A stretch of 64,000 nucleotides of DNA from Tubulanus polymorphus (GCF_964204645.1 NC_134035.1:4214501-4278500); one strand, 5' to 3'; shown: positions 33,835 through 46,984, counted from the first letter of the stretch. A program made the numbers and translations. Notes: generated by a model not told the origin, from the letters alone.

Positions 33835-34860
33835 TTACCTCCATCGGCCACTTAGCGTCCCTTGCCTCAATTCTTTGACCAATTTATCTCCGTTAGTTGG
33901 GGTATTCATCCGTCACCCGTTATTACCCACTAGCGCCATAAACATACCTATATACACACTGAGAATAGGTTTACGCCTCATGAGGCAAAGTTATCAGCCA
34001 GATTCTGTGAAGTAACGTATGTTGATAATTCACATACGACCTTGCACAAAGTAGATAGAATTAGGTTTACTAGGAATATGTTCATCATCCTGATCATAAT
34101 AACGGAGTATATAATATGCTGTATGCTACATTGCTTTTATTGCGAAGAAAATTTCCGTATGATAATTCTGGAACTAGATGTTAGCTTCCTTATTTCGGCG
34201 AGATCATTCTGTTAGAAATAACGTATCTAGGCGAATTTGTGCGATGAAATAAGATTGCAAAAAACGAATGTCCACACGATTGCTTCGGAGAGAAATGTAT
34301 TTAAAAATACTTATTCAGCCAATGAAATGGCAGTATGTATATAGATTTACGATTGATTGTGAATGGATTGTGAATTGATCGTGGATTGTTGTACGGACGG
34401 ATAAAGGGCGTGTGAGTTACGCTGATTATTAACGTGTTCTAATATCTGATATGTTTAGATCGATACGTCAAGACGTATACGGGCTATTGTTGTCCTCCGT
34501 GGTTATAACTACAACCCCCCCCCCCCCGCCTACCCCGATAAGTGATCTTCCTTTTATATATCAGTCGTTAATATCAACGTATAAGGTTGTCGACTATGAC
34601 ACCGATGTACAATGCGTGAGGGAAATCAAGAAATGAAATATCGGCGAGGGCTATAGGTTTGATGGCACCGAATGTAAAAGCGCCGACAGCGGCTACAGAC
34701 CATTCTCGTGAGGGGCTAATTTGATGCTGATCATAGGACTACTTTCGAGAGTCTTGTAACACATTCAAGACCATTTCCGATCGGTAAAAAGGAATATTTT
34801 GGAGATGTTTTCCTTAAATCTTAAAATTGGGATTCACCCTGTTACGTATTTGATCGGTAT
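33835..34860. other. no recognisable feature
   Basis: AT-rich, with an 11-base C run near 34512. No exon supported. Confidence 0.4.
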
Positions 34861-34867
34861 AGATTTC

Positions 34868-34975
34868 GTTTGATTTGTTTTTTGATTCGTTTCCCCTTTA
34901 CAACCCACCAACCACACCTGCCGGGAGCGAACAGGGGGTTTGATTTTGAAATCGGAAATCGAAGTACTGATATAG
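34868..34975 (-). repeat. interspersed repeat (family of 10851)
   Basis: Reverse orientation of 10851-10965. It contains CCACACCTGCCGGGAGCG, ACAGGGGGTTTGATTTTGAA and ATCGGAAATCGAAGTACTG. Confidence 0.65.
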
Positions 34976-34979
34976 TTGT

Positions 34980-37520
34980 TTGATCGACGATCGATTTCAC
35001 AGAATTCAGGCGTCGCGTTTGAAAATTCGCGGACGTGTAAGATGTACTTTACAGCATTTTCGAGCAAAGAAAAAACGTGGCCTTAACCTATCGATAGAGA
35101 AGTTTATGAGATTCCTTATAACGAGGCAGTAGAAACTTAAGAGTTCATTCGGAAAAAGGTTACTCAAAACAACATTCGAGACCTCCTGGATCTGCGCCTG
35201 GTACTAGAACCTTTATGTATACAAAGTCGTATATTTTAGCCTCGCGAACGAACACTGATTTCGTTCTTAATTTCTAGTCGGCATGATGGTCTGCATATTC
35301 GCTCGGGTTACGTGCGGAAAACAGAATCCGCATACACGGATGATTTGTCTTTTCGCAATAATTATGACGATTGTGAATCCACTCTCCCACGTTTTAAATC
35401 ACGATTTTGATTAATCGACCAGCGCAACTCGCTACGTCACAATCAGTTCGAGCGTCGAGGTTTCACGGTATACGTTGTCCGTTTTGCGGCTGCGGCTAAA
35501 ACCGTCATTAACACCGGCAGCCATTGTGCTAACTATTTCCAGCGCAAACAAAGCGACAGAGAGTAGATGAGAGGGAAGAGCTCTCGATCCGCTGTCACGA
35601 AACAAAACGACACCGGTTATCAATCATATCAATTTGGCCCCGGCCGCATCTTCCCGCTAAACAATGCCGCATTATATCTACCGGTTGATCGAACTCGGCA
35701 GCGGCAGCAGCGGCGGCGGAAAAAAAAAACGAAACCCGGCCACCGTATCATTCGCTCACAACGCGCAGATAAAGACCCGCGCGTTCCATTATAAACTAAA
35801 CATTAATAGTCATTTATTTAAATTTTAACAATAACGTTAAATCCGACGCCGAACGAAGCGAAGTAAATGAGGCGCAAATACAGAAACGACGCCGGCGTTC
35901 GGCGAAACGAAGCTCGTTTAGAGTCGTTTGTGTAAATAAACCATTCTCTATATTTATAACGCGGTATTTATCGAATCAATGCATTATGGCGCTGGGTATT
36001 GTATTTTAATGAAATCGAAATCATCATCGACACTCTTACGAGGGTATGACGGACGCCTGTTGCAAACTTCGGTCTCATCGCTGCGATGTATTCGACTGTT
36101 TGCGACGCGTGTGAAATCGTGCGTCGGTTAGTCGGAACTGAAGTCCGGAAATAATCGGATTGAGCGCGGTCGTTGTAGTTCGGACTTACAGTTTTAAGTT
36201 GGCCGACAATGTGAAATGCGTTACGACCGAACTATGTAGCGCGTTCACGGTTATCAGCTCCGACCATTAAAAATATGAAATATAAGAATTATGAAATATT
36301 TTTAATTACAAAATAAACGCTAAAATTTACGATCGTAGTTGTTATTTCGAAGCGCCATTATCGATGACGTAGTTCACATCGACTTACGCGGAACCCCTTG
36401 AATAACGAATAGGTATATTGTATCGATGTAAACATTATTGTTTTTACGGTTTTTACGGCGTCAGAAAACCAAAAAGGCTGTAGAGGGGTAACCAGAAGTA
36501 TAAGGTATCAATTCTGTATTTTCCTACCGTTCGGTGCGTTCGTCGCGCACGTAACGCGTGTTGACGTGGCGAATCGGGCTTCGTAATTTCATCAAAGAAA
36601 CCCATCTCGCCACCGGAGCACAATATGAAACAACTTCATTTCATGGTGCAGCGCGTCGCCGCCAATCGGTGCGCTCCCGCGGTGAAAGGAAAACAAAATC
36701 ACAACTCTCGCCGAGACGTATAGTGTGTGTGCGTTTAACCTAACTCAATGAAAGGGATGAAAGGTAAATGTAGTTATTTATCGCGATAGCTTTACCGAAT
36801 CGCCCCCGAATTGAATCATTTTCGCGCGGAAGTTAATAACGCCCGCTTTCCGCGAAATACGCGTCACCGCGGATCTCTCGATCCCGACGCCGCCGTTGGC
36901 CATAGACCTCGTTAGACGTCGTTTGACGTTATGTTCTTTGATTTGAAAAAACAACACACACACGGAATTAATCGTTGCGTTTCCGAAAATGTCCGCCCCG
37001 AAATAATAGAAACTTTTCTGTTCTTGAAAAAATGAAAATGTCGCTTGGAAGTTCGAGCGATTAAAGGTCACAATGATAAAAACCCAACATTCAACAGTTC
37101 AGAATAGTTAATTCATCATAGTAATGATAATGATAATAATAATAATGATGATAATAATAATCCTAATCTATTATCTTAGAAAACTAATTGAATTCATTCA
37201 CGGCGCTCTACGAAGTATCGAAACATGAGAATCATGATATTCATAAGATACGATAATACAATCATTGAGAAATTAGTTGGGTATAAAAAGAGAATCACGC
37301 CTCAAAATGTTCTTGTAAAGAGGTCGGTTTTAAAATAACGCTCAAAAGCATCAATGGACGGGCTTTCCCTCTGACAGTTTCATTTTGATTGAATTATTCG
37401 GTAAATGTATAGCAATGGTTTAGTATTTGTAAACGAGGTGGTACTGGTGAGTACAGACACCATTGTTCGGCGATCATTCCACGTATTCTATTACGTATTA
37501 TAAAAATCTCACATATCAGA
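34980..37520. other. no confident gene; two weak minus-strand start candidates and a GATAAT simple repeat
   Basis: At 35522-35520 (minus) an ATG in good Kozak context (CACAATGGC) opens a 30-codon frame. At 36903 see the separate exon candidate. AATGATAATGATAATAATAA-type simple sequence is at 37120-37162. Nothing else could be supported. Confidence 0.35.
36795..36903 (-). CDS. possible short coding exon
   Basis: ATG at 36903-36901 opens MANGGVGIERSAVTRISRKA and continues to GGDS. That is 36 codons to a donor-like GATTCG then GTAAAG (exon end 36795, phase 1). Codons favour C/G in third positions. No family is recognised, and no promoter or acceptor is evident, so this may be chance. Confidence 0.18.
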
Positions 37521-37528
37521 ATCATATC

Positions 37529-37804
37529 TTAACATTTGTGATGAAATGCCTCATTAAAAAGGAAGCATTTTAATTGCTTCTTAAGTTGGTCGACGGAGGC
37601 GATGGCCCGAAGGCTAGCGGGAAGTACGGGGTATTCTGGACAACGCTTTAAGTCGTTTCTAGTGTTTGCAGATGGTAACAATAATGCACCGTATACTTTC
37701 GTAATTCTCAGATAAGCGCCGTTCGTTAATATAAGAATATTGTCAGTCGCTCCATTGCCACATCGTTCACCAATGACAGTATATACTAAACAATGTAGCA
37801 GCAA
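37529..37804 (-). pseudogene. LINE reverse-transcriptase C-terminal remnant
   Basis: The last 50 residues of this minus-strand frame read LLLPSANTRNDLK, CPEYPVLPASLRAIASVDQ, then LKKQLKCFLFNEAFHHKC and stop. The pattern 'LPxxLRxxxSxxxLKxxLKxxLF' is the hallmark end of many non-LTR retrotransposon ORF2 proteins (CR1/L2/Jockey-like). The upstream part (HCLVYTVIGERCGNGATDNI) also fits the segment that normally follows the RT thumb. The reverse-transcriptase catalytic motif is absent, so this is a 5'-truncated dead copy, as is usual for LINEs. The sequence beyond the stop is AT-rich and could be its 3' UTR. Confidence 0.5.
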
Positions 37805-40800
37805 TATCGTCGTTTACACAATACAATAACACCTTTCTAACTGTTACTAGTTACCGGGGCAGATATTATCAGTTTTATTGTCTCTACGCGTTCCCGCTAA
37901 TATCGCAATAAGCGCTCTCGACCGTACACGCGACGGTTCGCCGCCGAGTCGAGAGCGAAATCTCGTTTATTTTCGCGATGGTCGAACAAAAATACGAAGC
38001 TCACAGTTCCGCAATTGTGAGTTGATATTTGACTCGGGTTTTCTCATTAGAAATGAATTCATCTTTACACCGAGTTAAATAATTACTCATTCTTATTACG
38101 TATTACTTTCTGGATTATTTCTTGATCTTTTGGTATCTGTAAATGCTTTTGTTCGAAGGACAAATGTTAGCAATACATTTGACAATAACGATAATAGTAA
38201 TGATGATAATAATAGTAACATTAACAGTAACAGTAACAATAGTTACAGTAACAATTACAGTTATGATAATCTATTTCGTCGGTAAATTACAATATGTCGT
38301 TAAGAGATATCCAAGCCCCTTAATTCATAAGATGTCGACAGTATTAAGTTATTCTATAGAATATTACTTAACATTGTATATCAACGCGCGCATTATGATA
38401 TACGCTTGATTTTCAAGAGGTCAATATAAACTTTCAAAATGGTCAGTCATCGCGTTCGAAACTTTCGCCCACTCGTGCGACAAGCGAAACTTTCTCAAAA
38501 AATCGTCTGTACATATATACACGCCATCCTCTAGAACACGATGGGAAACGATATCGGACGATTATTTGACGGGTTCCCGCGTATCGTATGACGCGTCGAC
38601 ATTCGCGACATTAGTTTTGCTTGAACGCGGAATTCAGCCGTTGCGCGGCGAGAACGGAAATAAAACTCTAAGTCTTACCTGGCGTATCGTATGACGGATA
38701 TAGAGATGTCATTTTTGCGTAAATTTGCATTTTAAACGCGGCCGGGTCTGTTACTCGAATTACTTGGTTCTTATCGCGAATCTCGCATTCGGATATAATG
38801 ATATATTCCAAGCAAGTGCGGTAAAATTATAAGGGTATAAATTAGGCAGTTTTTTGATAAGTTAGATTACGGATCCGCCGACGAGCATTTCCGATCTCTA
38901 AGTTTAGAAAAAATTATTCATATAGGGTGACCCCTCAATTTCAAAGCATAATTATGGAGATGAAAATAAACATTTATGATTTTTTCTACTGCCACACGTC
39001 ATCTTTAGATATCACACACAAAACCAAATCGCAGAGCGACAGTGTTGTTCTATTGGATCAAATCCGTAATCCGAAAATGAAAAATGGCATTGTTTGATTT
39101 TGACTTCCAACAAAAAGTTACCAAGGAACATTAAAAAAACTTGAAATTCAGAGTGTCCTGGTGCAACCTGGGGCTTGTTTACCTAGTATCGTGGCCTTCA
39201 GGGATTAAGGAGGCGGCCAGATCCGTTATCCTTTATTTTTCCTAATGTTCCCGATGATAACCGATGATAGCCGAACGAGTTTAAGGCAGCGCGGCGCGTT
39301 ATTACTCGTGACATGCAACAGATTATGAACGCGTCACGTAGCGCAGTTCGAGCCGTCATCTTTAACCGCACTATATACTATCCCCATTGACGACGCCGTA
39401 TTTCACGAGGCGGACTAGTCCAGACGTCAGCGGACGACGCGACGCGCTCGTGAATAACGACTCGAACGGGTTTTAATCCTCGGGTGGTGATTAATTCAAA
39501 CGACGGGACGAATTGATATGCTTTTAATTCCTAAAATTCATCTTAATCAGATCGATCCCCGAGAAACGCGGCCGACTCTATACGCGAAGAACTCGCTTCG
39601 TCAATCAACAACCGTAAAGCTACAGCAGCCTCGCTAATCCGACTTTACAAACTTCAGAAAAAAACGCTTTGATGCGATAACGAATGAATAAAAATCTTAA
39701 CTCTTTCGTTTTGAAATATTTAGACCGTACGAAATAAATGTTGAAAGTGAATGGGCGTGACGACTACCAGTTTGTACTACATGTCAAACTAATTTGTCAA
39801 CAATACTAGGCGTACATCGAACAGTATTTATTGCACCCTAAAAACTCTTAGCCTGTGGTATCTATCAATCGCAAAAATTGTTTTATTTCTATTATGAAAT
39901 CATGCGTCGCGGTTCATTCCCCATTCCCATGATTTCCCAGCGTCGAACGTTATTGGTATCTACGTCGACCTGACATCTCGCAGTATTTCCTACTCGCGAC
40001 GAAGCTCCGCAGTGGAATAAGAGAAAAAAAAACTCGCGGAAGCGATTCCCGACAAGTGTTTCTCTCTACCGTCCAACCGGGGTTAAAAAAAAACCTGCGA
40101 GCGGCGTTATCTTACCGCCCGGCCCGATATCGTTCGGGGGGGAACTTTTTACGTCGACGAAGCCGACGACGTCGATGACATATCGACTCGTCGTCGTCGA
40201 CAAGTTAGAGCCGATATCTCGGGATTATACCAACACTGATCTATCGCTGTTCGCTATATACGCAGCAATTAATCTGCAGGAAAACGTGCGCGAACGCGGT
40301 GATCTTGCCGCCCCGCTCTCTCGGCTTCCTCTACATCGACCTGACACCGGATTTTTTTTAGCGCGGCGATGCGACGGCGTCGAACGACGGAGTTTATCGT
40401 TGATCGAAGGGGACCGCTATAATATGACGTATATAGGAAGTCAATAAGACACAAGACTTCGTCGTCGTATAGAAGATATAATCATTGCCCGGGTGTTAGT
40501 TTGATATAGATATCGGGTAATCGTGTTTGAACCTGCCGGTAATCATACATATATCAAATGAGGCTTGTTCGATATCTAGTGTGAATCTAGGATTCTCGCC
40601 CCCCCCCCTTTCGCCCCACATCCCTCCCCTATCCCTACATCTGGCTATTTCACAACCAGTAACCACAGAACTTTAGTACTATTGAACTGCAATGTGAAAA
40701 AACAGGGTTATTCGAAAAAATTTTCGAAAATGAAGTTTTCACCGTTACTCATCGCCGAAGATCTTTTCTGTGTGAGGGATGATTACCTCACTTTGAGTGC

Positions 40801-42450
40801 AGCCTCGTTAGGTTGGAGCCTCGGAGAAGTTTACACCAGAAGAACATGAGCTCACTAAGTGTCTGCTCAGCTTCTTAGACATTGAAATTGATGTATTCCG
40901 AAGTTTTGAGATGATGCCCACCTACCGATATGCTGAGGTACTGGTTAGGTGCGAACTTATATACCGTAATCATGTATAGGTGAATTTGTTTTTACCTAGC
41001 GAGCGAGTTACCTACCCGTCCAGTTGCTATGCTTCTGTACAGATTGCCTAAATCTACTGTAAGAGTCACTGATTTCATCGTTGATGTCGTGAAATAAAGA
41101 TTTTAGCAAAATGCTCGTCGCTTGCGTCGCGGTCGTGACTTCTGTTAATGGGAATTAAAAATGCGTTTCGTCGATTTCCACGACCACGGCTGTAGATACT
41201 GATATTTCACCGTAAGGCTTCTCCATAATTCTGTCAGAGGAAATGTCTGCGTGAAATTGTTCGGAATTATCGCGAATACTTTGGTTGAAAACTATCGGGC
41301 AAATAGGATTTTATATAGAAATGAAATAATTCTTAAGAATATTCGTTCATCATTTTTTAATGTTCTTAGAATTTTGATTAAATCGGCGATCTTATTTCTC
41401 AGAATAACCCGATATTCAAGTTGTTGAATTCGATAGAAAAATCTTTCACAAAACCTACATTAGCCTTAAAACGGATTAGCGTTCGTGTGGGCGTTCGAAT
41501 CAATGTATGATGCCAATTGATTAAAAGAAAAAAAATGTAGGAATTTTGTAGGAGCTTTTTGTAGGAAGGAAAATGTGGAGATGTAGGAAAAGTGTGGAAA
41601 TATATAGAGAATCTCAAACTGATGATATAACGAGAAAGATGGGTCCGAAAAGTGTCCTCGAAGCTGATGATTAATGATTCGACGTTTCGACTATGGCCTA
41701 AAAGTCATCTTCAGTTAACAAAAATATGAGAAAATCATATATGCCAAGAACGAAGAGACAAATTTAGTAACCAAGAGTGAAGAAAACTAGGGGTATTACA
41801 ACCTAGAACTGCGAACTAAGCAAATTAAATTACAGTGCATTGGAGTTTAACTAAGATTGCAGAGAAATGATATAAGTTGGTTGTGAGGGGAAAAATATAA
41901 ACCATTAGAAAAATGTGTTTAAATTTCTAATAAGAAATTAAAGGGTGCAGTCCGGACATTGTGTGTGCATTGAAACGTTATTATCACTGGTGCGGCTTGA
42001 TTATCATTGTTAATGAATTAAGGGATACGATGTCACGAATACGGGAAGACCACTCGCCAGCGCTTATACGCAATCGCCCATCCGACTGTCTAACCGTCTA
42101 ATGGAATAAAGTAATTAAACGAATATCAAATGTCAACGAAATCCGCAGTAGGCCCGATAGATTAATTCGGAATTAATTCTCATTGTTCGTTATCTTAAGG
42201 ATATATTTTTTTTCGATAAAGCCCTATAGGTTCGGTTTCGCGAAACAGTATTCAAACTTAAAATATGTGAAATTGTCCTCCTCGTTGAAAACGTGAAGTG
42301 GCCGAAAGCTGGTAATCGAATATTTGAGTTCGAAATAGAAGACCTGATAATATTCTTCGATTTTCCATAATTTCTCAAAACAACCTCCGACATTTTTTAT
42401 GATCTATATTTTCAAAAAACCTGTGGCCCGTTCATTAGTCAAGAATAAGT
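37805..42450. other. no confident gene; simple repeats and CpG-rich blocks
   Basis: AATAGTAACATTAACAGTAA-type simple sequence is at 38190-38262. CpG-rich stretches at 39240-39640 and 39900-40440 have no exon I can defend. C-rich runs are at 40600-40612. GCGGCCGGGTCTGTTA at about 38739 recurs at about 59560. Confidence 0.4.
41681..41715 (-). ncRNA. hammerhead-like / Penelope-type hairpin motif
   Basis: On the minus strand CTGAAGA (41714-41708), one T, stem GACT (41706-41703), a loop, stem AGTC (41692-41689) and GAAACGTCG (41688-41680). This is the classic motif seen near the ends of Penelope-like and related repeats. Activity is unproven. Confidence 0.4.
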
Positions 42451-42455
42451 AACGA

Positions 42456-42625
42456 AACGAGTAGTACTATATAGGTTAACTATTTCATTTTACGCACGAG
42501 CTTTCGCTACTAATGTATAGTAGCTTCATCGGGTGAATGAGAGATGAATCTACTATACACTAGTAGCGAAAGCTCGTGCGTCTAATAAACTAGTTAACTT
42601 ATTAAGTACTACTCGTCTCGTTGTA
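42456..42625. repeat. inverted dimer of the hammerhead-like repeat (copies 3 and 4)
   Basis: Two copies lie head to head. On the minus strand: CCGATGAAGCTACTATACAT, TAGTAGCGAAAGCTCGTGCG, GTTAACC. On the plus strand: GATGAATCTACTATACAC, TAGTAGCGAAAGCTCGTGCG, TCTAATAAACTAGTTAAC, TAAGTACTACTCG. Arms are about 75 bp with a short centre (around 42533-42545). Each copy folds locally with GCTACT / AGTAGC, and the dimer could form a cruciform. Confidence 0.75.
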
Positions 42626-42629
42626 TTCT

Positions 42630-44400
42630 TTCTACACCCGGTTAACACGGCTTCTCTACGAATCTTCATTAGTCAAGGTAACAACACAAACGAACCCTCG
42701 GAGAGTACCTCTAGGGTATGACATACCCTTTAAAATGACTGCCCAGTATCCCCGGAGGAGTATATCATACCATAAAGTACCCCCGGTTTCTCAAAGGGTT
42801 TATATCACATGAACATCCAAAATGAGGAACCCTAATTTCACCTCAAAAGGTACTCCGGTATATTGAGGTATATATTTGCACCGCGGTATTCATTGGGTTA
42901 AACGTCTTGTGAAACTTGCTAATCTTCTACTAGATAGCTCTTTTCGCCTTGGCCTTTCATATTTTCGCTATCGATAACCAGGTATACGGACGGCACTATT
43001 TCAAGTAGGCGAAGATTTAGCGTGACACTCCGCGTGTACCTGGCGAGCGTCGTGTCACTCGCCGAGTCCTGCGCGAATTAATTGCGACTTTCAATTTCAA
43101 TTATCGAAACGACGCTTTCGTTTCGTCGTACGCGGAGCACAGAAACACCTGTGTGATGCATTTCCAGCCTTAATTTACTTTCGCGCGATTCGGAAAAAAG
43201 TGACGTTGTCATCGCGTTCTTACGTTAAATAAATGGATATTCGGTATTTCGCTGTTCACTTAATGTATATATAGCCTTATAGATCCAATAAAAGCGGTGC
43301 TCGATACCGGGCATTGCTATCCATCTGCTAAATTCGAATCGTTTGATTTTGCTATGATACCTAATGATTGTCTTAAGATAGTTATTGTAATTCCAATCAG
43401 ATCAATTTATCCATTTGAGAAATAGATAACAATTTGCACAAACGACAACAAGCTCGAGATTCTGAAAACGTACGACTTTTTGTTCACTGAAACCCTTGAA
43501 AGGAATGTGAGATATAAAAAGGTTTGATTCTCGATGAAAATTTAAGGCATACTTTAACAGTTCTAATCCGCCATTGGCTAAGGGTTTAGAACTGAATATC
43601 GATAGTTGCGGGTCGTCTATTGCAATTCAATTACTTTAACTGTGTAAAAAAAATCTAGGCTATTTCGTATAAAATGTGTAAAAAATTGCACAATTGCTGT
43701 TTGCGTGACCGGACAACAACGACCTCCGTGCGCGGGGAAAATAGCCGTAAAGCACGTTTGATCGGCGCGGAGACCTTTCTGATTTATGCACCGATCGTGA
43801 CTCGTCTCTCGCGAGTCTTCAAACCGCTATAAAAACACATCTATTACGCACGTATTCGTAAACGCCGGGGACTCGGTCGAGACTGCAGCGCTTCTGGTGT
43901 TGGCCCGTATAATAACGGGTTCTGTTTGATTCGTGACTCGTTGCCGATGTCTTGCGAAAAAAATTCCGCCACCGCCGCCGGCTTTTCCGCTGATAGTGTC
44001 GCCGCGACAAATATCTGCGCGTATCTTTTAGGCGAATGTTTAATGGTTCGAATCGCCATCAACGCCGTCGAGTTCGGCGCGATGTTTCGCAATTTCCTTT
44101 TATTGATGGTTCGGGGTTTTTGCCCGATGATACTGGTGTGCGTAGATCTTTTTATAGTTCAACTTCGTTCAACTTCAGTGACGATCTTCGACATAAGACC
44201 CAATACAATGGGTATTCCTGAAGATGGCTACAGTGTGACCCTCGCCAAACTCGGGACAAACTCTAACCGGCAAAATCAGTCCGAGGTAAGCAGCGAAGTC
44301 CGAGTTGAGGATAGGAAATAACGTAAGGAAGCCTGAAAAATGATTTCGTTTTTGTGCGACTTTGTCGAAAGTCCGAGTTTTGGCCGTGTCCGAGTAAAGC
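42630..44400. other. no confident gene; one decayed hairpin motif
   Basis: Overlapping open frames of 80-130 codons exist on both strands between 43840 and 44320, none with a recognised domain. At 44218 CTGAAGATGGCTAC ... GCCAAACTCGG (plus) looks like a decayed copy of the CTGANGA / GAAAC hairpin. Confidence 0.35.
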
Positions 44401-44402
44401 AA

Positions 44403-44522
44403 GGGACCAGTTGCTCAAAGGTTGGTTAAAGATAATCAACGGATACATACCATAGTAACAATAAACTTATCATTGTCACTATCCACTGGTTAACTCTAAC
44501 CAATCTTTAAGCAACTGGCCTC
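44403..44522. mobile_element. foldback (MITE-like) element, AGTTGCTC family
   Basis: Left end GGACCAGTTGCTCAAAGGTT, right end AATCTTTAAGCAACTGGCC, about 120 bp. The inverted repeat is about 28 bp. Sister copy at 32623-32754. No target duplication seen. Confidence 0.75.
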
Positions 44523-44524
44523 AG

Positions 44525-44760
44525 GTTTACTATATTAGGAATAGTCGAAACGTAGCTCCAGGAAACATTTCTGATTCTTTTTTTTTCTTTCTTCGTGTTT
44601 TATGCCAGCTTTACAAAACGGACTCGGAGCGTTTCATCGATGGTCTTTCGACAAAGTATATAGTAATCTTGAGATGAATATAAAGATATAGTCGAAATGT
44701 CCATACGAGATCGAGACAACATTTCGGATTCTTTTTTATGCCTTGGGCGTGGGTTTTATT
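44525..44760. repeat. imperfect direct duplication containing TAGTCGAAA(C/T)GT
   Basis: Two segments (about 44535-44610 and 44685-44740) share ATAGTCGAAA, ACA(A/T)TT(T/C)(C/G)(T/G)GATTCTTTTTT and TTTTATGCC. Both contain the GTCGAAA end of the hairpin motif. Confidence 0.5.
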
Positions 44761-45359
44761 TATAACACAAAATAGGAAATTGTGCTTTTCATGCCAAAAT
44801 TATAGCTATTCATTTTACAATTGTTCGTATAAGTAAATGGTTCGTAACTGCGGGCAGCAATATTCATAAAAGTTCCCTAGCTGTGTTGGTTACTAGCTGT
44901 GTTACCTAAACTATAGGTAGTGAGGAACTTACGGCTGCTCTCGATCTTAAGCTTATAATTAGGCTTCTGTAGTTGTATATTTCGAATCGAATGCTGAACT
45001 TTGAATGCCGAGTAACGGCACTCCGGGGTGATATTATAATACTGACAGCCTTGATATTATCGATATGACGTGCATCCATCCATCCCCCATCGCGGCACCG
45101 AGTACGGGTTGCGAGTTTTATTTAATATATTATATATCTATAATACCCGTCGGAATAGAAACTGATTAGATAAGAACAGCGAACTGAAAAAAACGGCTTG
45201 TTCGCAATTCAACAAGTAAATACAAAGCGCGACTGACGACGGAGGCGTCGTTTCTATACTCGCGAGCGCGAGGCGCCTGAATGATTTTCATAAAACGAAT
45301 TAGAAACGAACGGATTAAAAATCGCTATAGAATGAAATATCGCCGTTTGAATTAAACCG

Positions 45360-45385
45360 CTACCGCTGCCGCTGCCGCTGCTGAA
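45360..45385. repeat. GCTGCC/CGCTGC short tract
   Basis: CCGCTGCCGCTGCCGCTGCTG is within 45360-45382 and gives a Gly-Ser run in the minus-strand frame. It may be low-complexity only. Confidence 0.5.
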
Positions 45386-45619
45386 TTTAATCCGCGTCTT
45401 TTCATCGTCATTTATGACTCGTAATAGAATCGACATTTACGCGCGTTTGTTTACCGCCGGCTGTAACGAATACTCTTGTGATAAACACCTACATGTGGGA
45501 GTGTTTGAGGAGGAGCCGTGTCAACCTGGTGCGCAAGATCGGTATCAAGCTGAAGAGAACAATAGTACCTTTAAAAGGTGAACTCGATTTTTAAACTTCA
45601 TCTATTCAAATGAGATATT

Positions 45620-45705
45620 CGTCGTTTACCCGATGAAGCCATTTTACGATTTACCTGATGAAGCTACTCTGCATACACTAGTAACGAAAGCGCATTCTTC
45701 AGATA
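45620..45705 (+). repeat. hammerhead-like interspersed repeat, copy 5 (intact CTGATGA)
   Basis: CTGATGA is at 45655-45661, followed by AGCTACTCTGCATACACT, AGTAAC and GAAAGC (45686-45691). A second partial head, TTTACCCGATGAAGC, lies just upstream at about 45626, suggesting tandem units. It has the canonical CUGAUGA core; one stem base pair has decayed. Confidence 0.55.
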
Positions 45706-45709
45706 AATC

Positions 45710-46980
45710 GAGCCTTCAAATATTTATCCGTCTCAACAAAGGTTTAGTAATTATATTTATACGGGTAACGTGGTCGTTTTGCCGCTTGTTCGGTCGATCA
45801 ACTTTATTATTTAACTGAGACTTTACTTGAGTTAAGCGATTGTAAATTAGTAAAATTGGACTTTACTTTAACTTGATGAAGTGGTTACAATTTTTACCAA
45901 GTAAAAACATGCATACTTGAAAAGTGTATGAAATTAATCAGGGTGACGAGAAATTCGTTTAATTCTGTCCGTTTAAAGAGGCCATATTCAAGCCCCCGCG
46001 CTTCTTAAAAAGGTCATTATTCTGAGAAGAATAGGGAAGTTTGCAGTTTCCAGGCGCCATTTTGAGGCGGTCCTACAGGTCCCGCATTGTTGGAAAGATT
46101 TTCTGCTATTGTTAAAAAGTAAATGCCGACTGTATGAACGGTCGTGTATGCTTGATCGCAGTGCGTTGAGGTTGAGAGATTTAGAAAAAAAGCCAAGTAA
46201 ATCTGACCGATAAAAACTAAACATCTCGTACCGAAACATCTCGTACCGCGTTTCTGAACTCTTCGCCTTTTACGTGTTTATGTTTCGTGTTCGTTTGTTC
46301 CCGGTACAGCGGCATTATCATCGAACAGAGTCGTGTTTATTTCCGCCCCGTCCGCGGTCAAAGGCAAAAAAAAGCTTTTTATCATTTTAACGGCTCGCTG
46401 CCCCTCTCGTTATTCGACATGATATATCGCCTTTGTCTCAACGAATTTTCTCTGATACGCTCTCCTCGCCTACCTCTAACCCTCGTGTCTGGTATATCTG
46501 CGCCGCGTCTGTTGTGTTCGGCTGTAGAATATATACACATCATATACAGTTCAGGCAGAAATGCCGACGTTTTGAAGACGATTGTTCATCATCAAGTTTG
46601 ACTGATGATTCCCTTGTCAGACGCTTTCTGTTTTCGGTACGCGGCGTTTGTTCGAAGGCGACATCGCGATAATCAGTATTTTATCACGATACTGTCAATG
46701 CCTCTATATGATCTTTTTAATTGCTATTATTAGATAGGCCTAATCCTGATCCTACAATGATTATTTGATAATGATTTTAATTAGGCCTTATACGTAATCT
46801 TCATCTTCTTTTTTTCAATTGCTCGCTGTTAATACTGTTGATACCATCACTTTTATCATCATCACCGGTTTTCTTTAAATCTGTTGTAAATTATTGTTTT
46901 GTGGCAGTGGGACTCCACTCGAGCACAGCCTCTCGGTTTGTCCTTTGTCCAGCCCCTTCGTTCGTACGAACTTCTATTAG
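45710..46980. other. no recognisable feature
   Basis: AT-rich, with CpG-rich patches at 46250-46650. No exon supported. Confidence 0.4.
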
Positions 46981-46984
46981 ACCT

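Noticed and set aside
43844-44321. Overlapping frames of 80-131 codons on both strands near 44.0 kb
   Set aside because: Both strands are open and neither shows a domain, a signal peptide or a convincing pair of splice sites. The donor-like GAG-GTAAGC at about 44285 alone is not enough.
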